Assembly: GCF_963668665.1 (NCBI RefSeq)
Contig: NZ_OY764902.1
Location: 2,432,001 to 2,496,000 of the forward strand
Source of the DNA: an uncultured Anaeromusa sp.
GTDB lineage: Bacteria; Bacillota; Negativicutes; Anaeromusales; Anaeromusaceae
Direction of reading: 5' to 3'
Length of the DNA stretch: 64,000 nucleotides
The position numbers were made by a program, and so were the translations under genes. This document shows, piece by piece, positions 60,251 to 64,000 of this stretch; the stretch's first letter is position 1, and each line of letters begins with the position of its first letter. The notes under the pieces were generated by a model. The model was not told the DNA's origin and ran no database searches. It saw only the letters and a program-made list of their open reading frames with translations.

Positions 60251-61408
60251 ATGCTTCAAGAACATCAGACGAAAGCAAGTTTGCTGGAAGTATGTTTGGT
60301 CTTTTTGCGTTTAGGGACATTGTCTTTTGGCGGTCCGGCCGCGCATATTGCGATGATGGAAAATGAATTTGTACAGAAACGACAATGGTTGGAGCGAGGC
60401 AAGTTTCTTGAATTAGTAGGCGCTTCCAATTTAATTCCGGGGCCTACCTCAACGGAATTGGCTATTTATATCGGCTATTTAAAGGCAGGCTGGCCGGGGT
60501 TAATTGGCGCGGGCGTTTTTTTCATTCTGCCTGCGATGTTAATCGTTTTGTTTTTAGCGCACATTTATGTATTGTATGGAGAATTACCGCAAGTATCCTT
60601 CGCTCTTTACGGCGTAAAGCCTGTGATTGTAGCCATCATCGCCCAAGCCATCTGGAATTTGGGGAAAACGGCAGTTAAAGACGTTCCTAGCGGCTTGATC
60701 GGCGGCATGGCTCTGGGGCTCTCTTTTTTTGTTGTTAATCCGTTATTTCTTCTGATGCTGAGCGGCGTGGCGATGATCGCGATAAAAAGAGCGCACAAGA
60801 TAAAAATGAATGTGTTTTTTGCACCTTTTCTTGCGCTTGTGGATGTGACAAAAAACGAAGCCGTGCAGGCTGCTGCTGGCGCCAAACTTTCTTTAGCAGC
60901 GTTGTTCGTTACGTTTTTTAAAATCGGAGCTGTTTTGTATGGCAGCGGCTATGTTTTGCTGGCCTTTTTATGGACGGACTTTGTGCAAAATTACCAAGTG
61001 CTTACTTCTCAGCAACTGTTGGATGCCGTGGCGATTGGCCAAGTTACCCCTGGGCCGGTATTTACAACAGCAACCTTTATTGGCTATGTGATTGCCGGGA
61101 TTCCGGGCGCGATCGTTGCGACGATTGCCATTTTTTTACCGTCTTTTGTCTTTGTGCCTGTTATAAGTATTTTTTTAAGCAAAATCAAAAATTCAGCCAT
61201 AGCATCGGACTTTCTTGCCGGTGTCATTGTGGCTTCCCTTGCCCTTATGGCTTCGGTAACCTGGACACTGGCGATGTCTTCAGTGATTGACTGGCTGACG
61301 GCGCTGCTTGCGATGCTCTCTTGTATTGCTATTTTTAAGTATCGCGTAAATACTACCTGGCTTATATTTGGTGGCGGCGCAATCGGCATAGTTCAGTTTT
61401 TGTTTTGA
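60251..61408 (+). CDS. chrA: Chromate transporter (CHR family), two-domain form
   Basis: This is a 385-aa membrane protein with two homologous CHR halves. The first has RLGTLSFGGPAAHIAMME and IPGPTSTELAIYIGYL; the second has FFKIGAVLYGSGYVLLAFLW and QVTPGPVFTTATFIGYVIAG. These paired GGP/GPT and GSG/TPGP motifs define ChrA. Chromate efflux is the known function of characterised members, but many homologues are untested. AGGGGG precedes ATG 60251. Confidence 0.92.
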   Translation: MLQEHQTKASLLEVCLVFLRLGTLSFGGPAAHIAMMENEFVQKRQWLERGKFLELVGASNLIPGPTSTELAIYIGYLKAGWPGLIGAGVFFILPAMLIVLFLAHIYVLYGELPQVSFALYGVKPVIVAIIAQAIWNLGKTAVKDVPSGLIGGMALGLSFFVVNPLFLLMLSGVAMIAIKRAHKIKMNVFFAPFLALVDVTKNEAVQAAAGAKLSLAALFVTFFKIGAVLYGSGYVLLAFLWTDFVQNYQVLTSQQLLDAVAIGQVTPGPVFTTATFIGYVIAGIPGAIVATIAIFLPSFVFVPVISIFLSKIKNSAIASDFLAGVIVASLALMASVTWTLAMSSVIDWLTALLAMLSCIAIFKYRVNTTWLIFGGGAIGIVQFLF

Positions 61409-61539
61409 TTTATGCGCTCATAGAAGAAATATAGAAAAACAGCAGGAATTTTGAGGGCAAAATTGTATAATGAGATTAAGCGTATCCGGGAAAACGAAGA
61501 GAAGTGAGACTGTAGAAGCTATTGAAGGGAGAGAAAACA

Positions 61540-62118
61540 ATGCGTTTTATGAAAAACTTTTGTTTCTTAGCAGTAATGGCTTGGGGTCTTTGGGGGTTGG
61601 CCGCTTCGGCAGCCGCAATGACTTTTTCTGCTGACCTATATAGTTCGGACGGGCATAATGGAAAAATTTACATGGATGCCGATAAAATAAGAGTGGAAAC
61701 CAAGGAAATGATTAGCATTACGCGCCTGGATAAGAAGCTGATTTGGCTGCTGATGCCTGAAGAGAAGATGTATATGGAACAAGTGCTGCAGTCCGCCGCT
61801 ATGAATCAAAAGCATCTTCCGGCGAATGATTCTGGAGCCAACGACGTCGAACGGGAATTTATTCTTCGTGAAACCATCAATGGGTATGGCGCCGACAAAT
61901 ACAAAATAACCATAAACAAGCAAAGTTCGTACTATGAATGGGTTTCGAGTGATCCCGGCATAACGATGGCGGTAAAAACAGCTGCGATTGACGGCAGTTG
62001 GTGGACTGAATATCGCAATATTAGCCTTGGTAATTTGAATCCATCCCTGTTCGAAGTTCCTGCAGATTACACTAAAATGAGCATGTCTGGGATGGGCGGG
62101 TTTATACCGAGGGAGTAA
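61540..62118 (+). CDS. Exported LolA/DUF4412-like protein
   Basis: The 192-aa protein has a Sec signal peptide (MRFMKNFCFLAVMAWGLWGL, cleavage probably after ASA or AAA). The mature part begins MTFSADLYSSDGHNGKIYMD and has LIWLLMPEEKMYMEQVLQ and FEVPADYTKMSM, resembling DUF4412 or lipoprotein-sorting domains. GAAGGGAGAG precedes ATG 61540; an upstream in-frame TTG at 61522 is rejected. A -10-like TATAAT at 61466-61471 has no good -35. Confidence 0.72.
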   Translation: MRFMKNFCFLAVMAWGLWGLAASAAAMTFSADLYSSDGHNGKIYMDADKIRVETKEMISITRLDKKLIWLLMPEEKMYMEQVLQSAAMNQKHLPANDSGANDVEREFILRETINGYGADKYKITINKQSSYYEWVSSDPGITMAVKTAAIDGSWWTEYRNISLGNLNPSLFEVPADYTKMSMSGMGGFIPRE

Positions 62119-62135
62119 GCGGGATCAGAAAGTAG

Positions 62136-62177
62136 AAGGCCAGGATGTATGGTGCCTAATTTATACATCCTGGCCTT
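62136..62177. terminator. Long stem-loop between convergent genes
   Basis: AAGGCCAGGATGTAT (62136-62150) pairs perfectly with ATACATCCTGGCCTT (62163-62177) around a 12-nt loop. No long T run follows on either strand, but its place between convergent genes suggests a shared 3' end. Confidence 0.65.
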
Positions 62178-62270
62178 AATTATTCGCAGTATTTACTTAT
62201 GGCAGTTGGCCTTTCACATCCCCAGTTTGCTGTCGCAGAGGGATTTTGAGGGCTGCTTAGAGAGTGCGTT

Positions 62271-62846
62271 CTAGTTCAAGTCTCCGTCTTTATAGTAACG
62301 AGTGCCTTTGAGCGCGATTTCCAAGGCCAGGCCGGAATCGGTCATTTGGTACATCCAGATGCCCTCAGAGACGCTGGCGGCTCCCTCAAAAGACCCGCCG
62401 GAAACACTGTCGGTAGCGGCGGCGGTAGCTTGGCCGCCGAAGTCCCAACCCTTGTTGACAAAGCGGTTTAAAGCGTCCTGGGTATCAAAAACAAAGATCA
62501 CGTTATACTTGGTTACGCCGATACCTAAGCCGACTTGCCCTTCGGCCATTTTCATGAATGTTTCCGCGCCGTTTTGGTTATTGACGGCAATTCCTTTACC
62601 GCGGCTACTGCCTAAAACTAAAATCTTGATGCCGGTATTTTGGAAGACGGCGTAGCCGGCAGCGTTTTCAACCGCTTCGCGGGCGGAAGGGCGGCTGTCG
62701 TAGAGTCGATTTAGCGCGGTTGAGGCCATATTGCGCACGTTTTGGCGTTTCTCCTCTTTGGTAGCGGCTTCGGCCGAAGAAAGAGAACCTAGGAACAGGC
62801 AAACAAGGGCGATACAACTGAGACGCATAATGATGGATTTGGACAA
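62271..62846 (-). CDS. SYLF/Ysc84-domain lipid-binding-like exported protein
   Basis: The 191-aa product has a signal peptide (MSKSIIMRLSCIALVCLFLG, then SLSSAEA-A). The mature domain shows the SYLF pattern: AAGYAVFQNTGIKILVLGSS, then RGKGIAVNNQNGAETFMKMA and QVGLGIGVTKYNVIFVF. SYLF proteins bind lipids in eukaryotes; the bacterial role is unclear. AAGGAGG on the minus strand precedes TTG 62846, with an in-frame ATG 18 nt further in as an alternative. Confidence 0.82.
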   Translation of the reverse strand: MSKSIIMRLSCIALVCLFLGSLSSAEAATKEEKRQNVRNMASTALNRLYDSRPSAREAVENAAGYAVFQNTGIKILVLGSSRGKGIAVNNQNGAETFMKMAEGQVGLGIGVTKYNVIFVFDTQDALNRFVNKGWDFGGQATAAATDSVSGGSFEGAASVSEGIWMYQMTDSGLALEIALKGTRYYKDGDLN

Positions 62847-62986
62847 AATGAAAACCTCCTTGAAATAAAGTGCTAAACAAAAGCCAAAGATCGTTCAGAT
62901 GTGAACTCACTTGGATATTCAGTTCTCGATCTATAAGGAATAATCCTGTTTTTAGTTGAAAGTCATTTGAACAATAAAAAATAGCT

Positions 62987-63014
62987 TTGAACTTTCTTAG
63001 AAAACATGTAAAAT
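62987..63014 (+). promoter_or_regulatory. Probable promoter of the GGDEF-EAL gene
   Basis: TTGAAC (62987-62992), a 16-bp spacer and TAAAAT (63009-63014) lie 43 bp before the start codon. The 140 bp further upstream, to the SYLF gene, are AT-rich and show nothing else. Confidence 0.55.
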
Positions 63015-63056
63015 GGTTTTAGTGTGCTATTAACATTGTTGCTGGAGATGCACAAA

Positions 63057-64000
63057 ATGGATGATAAATGGAGCGAATTTATGGGATTTCCTTCGTGCCG
63101 GCCAGATATTTGGGAAGAATTGCGCCAAGGCGAGGCAAAGCTGCGGCGGCTGGCTTTTTATGATAATTTGACAGGTCTGCCCAATCGTACGTATTTGCTG
63201 CATTTGCTGGAAGAAATGGCAGCTTCTTGTCAGGGGGCGGTCATTTCCATTGACTTGAATAATTTTCAGACGGTGAACGATTCCATGGGAGAAGACTGCG
63301 GCGATATGTTGCTGCAGCAGGTTGCCGGACGTCTGCGTGAATCCTTGGATGAAAGCTGCGTGCTGGCGCGTACTTCTAGCGATGAATTTGTAGCGGTTTG
63401 CCCGGCAATGACGCCGGAGCGCTTGAATATTTCCGGCTGGGTAGGAAATATGGCGGAAATGTTTCGAGATCCATTTGTTGTTAAAGAACAATCTTGTCAT
63501 TTGAGTGCAAGCTTTGGCGTAGCCACGTATCCTAAACATGGCACCTCGGCTACGCAGGTTATGCAACATGCTAATGTGGCTCTTTATGAAGTGAAAAAGC
63601 GGGGCAAGAAGGGCTGGGTCCTTTTTGAACCTTCGATGAAACAGCGTCTGCAAAGAAAGACGACGCTGGAGCAGAACTTGTATCAGGCGTTGAAGAATGA
63701 GGAATTCTTTTTGGAGTATCAGCCTGTAGTGGATCCTCATACGCGAGAAGTTATCCAATTAGAAGCTTTGGTGCGATGGCACCGCTTGAAAGAAGGCATT
63801 ATTTCGCCGGGGGATTTTATTCCGCTGGCGGAGGAAAATGGGCTGATTGAAGCCATCGGTCTGTGGGTACTGGAAGAGGCTTGCGCCTATGCTGTAGAAT
63901 TGCGGAAAGCTACGGGACGCAATCTGCGCATGGCAGTTAACGTATCGGCCAAGCAAATTGAACAAGCAGGCTTTGTCTGCCAGGTGTTAGATGTGTTGGA
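63057..64000 (+). CDS. GGDEF-EAL domain protein, 3'-truncated by window edge
   Basis: It belongs to the c-di-GMP signalling family. From ATG 63057 (GGAG at 63044-63047; the ATG at 63048 abuts it and is rejected) the frame runs open to the window end for about 314 codons. The GGDEF-type domain has YDNLTGLPNRTYL and AVISIDLNNFQTVNDSMGED, but its active-site motif reads SSDEF instead of GGDEF, so diguanylate cyclase activity is unlikely. The EAL domain has the intact signature EALVRWH and begins YQALKNEEFFLEYQPVV; its later catalytic residues lie outside the window. Confidence 0.9.
   Translation, partial: MDDKWSEFMGFPSCRPDIWEELRQGEAKLRRLAFYDNLTGLPNRTYLLHLLEEMAASCQGAVISIDLNNFQTVNDSMGEDCGDMLLQQVAGRLRESLDESCVLARTSSDEFVAVCPAMTPERLNISGWVGNMAEMFRDPFVVKEQSCHLSASFGVATYPKHGTSATQVMQHANVALYEVKKRGKKGWVLFEPSMKQRLQRKTTLEQNLYQALKNEEFFLEYQPVVDPHTREVIQLEALVRWHRLKEGIISPGDFIPLAEENGLIEAIGLWVLEEACAYAVELRKATGRNLRMAVNVSAKQIEQAGFVCQVLDVL

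Overview
The window is a bacterial chromosome segment of Firmicutes type, most likely from the class Negativicutes (Sporomusa/Pelosinus/Anaeromusa-like). The evidence is the gene order rpoC, L7Ae-like protein, rpsL-rpsG-fusA-tuf, S10-spc-alpha, ecfA1-ecfA2-ecfT-truA-rplM-rpsI. Zinc-binding S14, S4, L36 and adenylate kinase and a glmS ribozyme fit the same group, and LolA-like and SYLF-type exported proteins suggest a diderm envelope. The class-level placement is inference; no rRNA or tRNA gene is present.

Positions 1-28.5 kb are housekeeping. The 3' part of rpoC ends at a strong terminator. A consensus promoter then drives the L7Ae/rpsL/rpsG/fusA/tuf unit. After a structured leader comes an uninterrupted run from rpsJ to rplQ that includes secY, adk, map, infA and rpoA, closed by two hairpins. 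An ECF transporter energising module, truA and the separately promoted rplM-rpsI pair follow.

Positions 28.5-50 kb hold envelope and metabolic genes. These are an unknown exported protein, an RpiR-type regulator, a monofunctional peptidoglycan glycosyltransferase on the minus strand, and an AMMECR1/LigB fusion paired with its radical SAM enzyme. A complete arginine operon, argCJBDFGH, follows, with tandem ARG boxes over its promoter and a second promoter before argF. Next come ilvE and a c-di-AMP/cell-wall cluster: cdaA, cdaR, an FAD oxidoreductase, glmM, and glmS under a glmS ribozyme.

Positions 49.9-60.2 kb are an accessory island bracketed by two copies of a 62-bp palindromic repeat. It holds a complete IS21-type element with a CTTT target duplication, then two strongly AT-rich defence-like loci. 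The first is a nuclease-methyltransferase gene whose specificity gene lies in the -1 frame across a T8 tract. The second is a gene joining a DGQHR/ParB-like domain to a nucleoside-deoxyribosyltransferase/TIR-like domain, interrupted by a G9 tract. Both look able to switch by slippage, and the second is the best candidate for an undescribed defence effector. A marR-MFS efflux pair with duplicated operator-like palindromes completes the island.

Positions 60.2-64 kb return to core-like sequence: a chromate-transporter family protein, an exported LolA/DUF4412-like protein, a SYLF-domain protein on the minus strand, and the start of a GGDEF-EAL protein whose GGDEF motif is degenerate.
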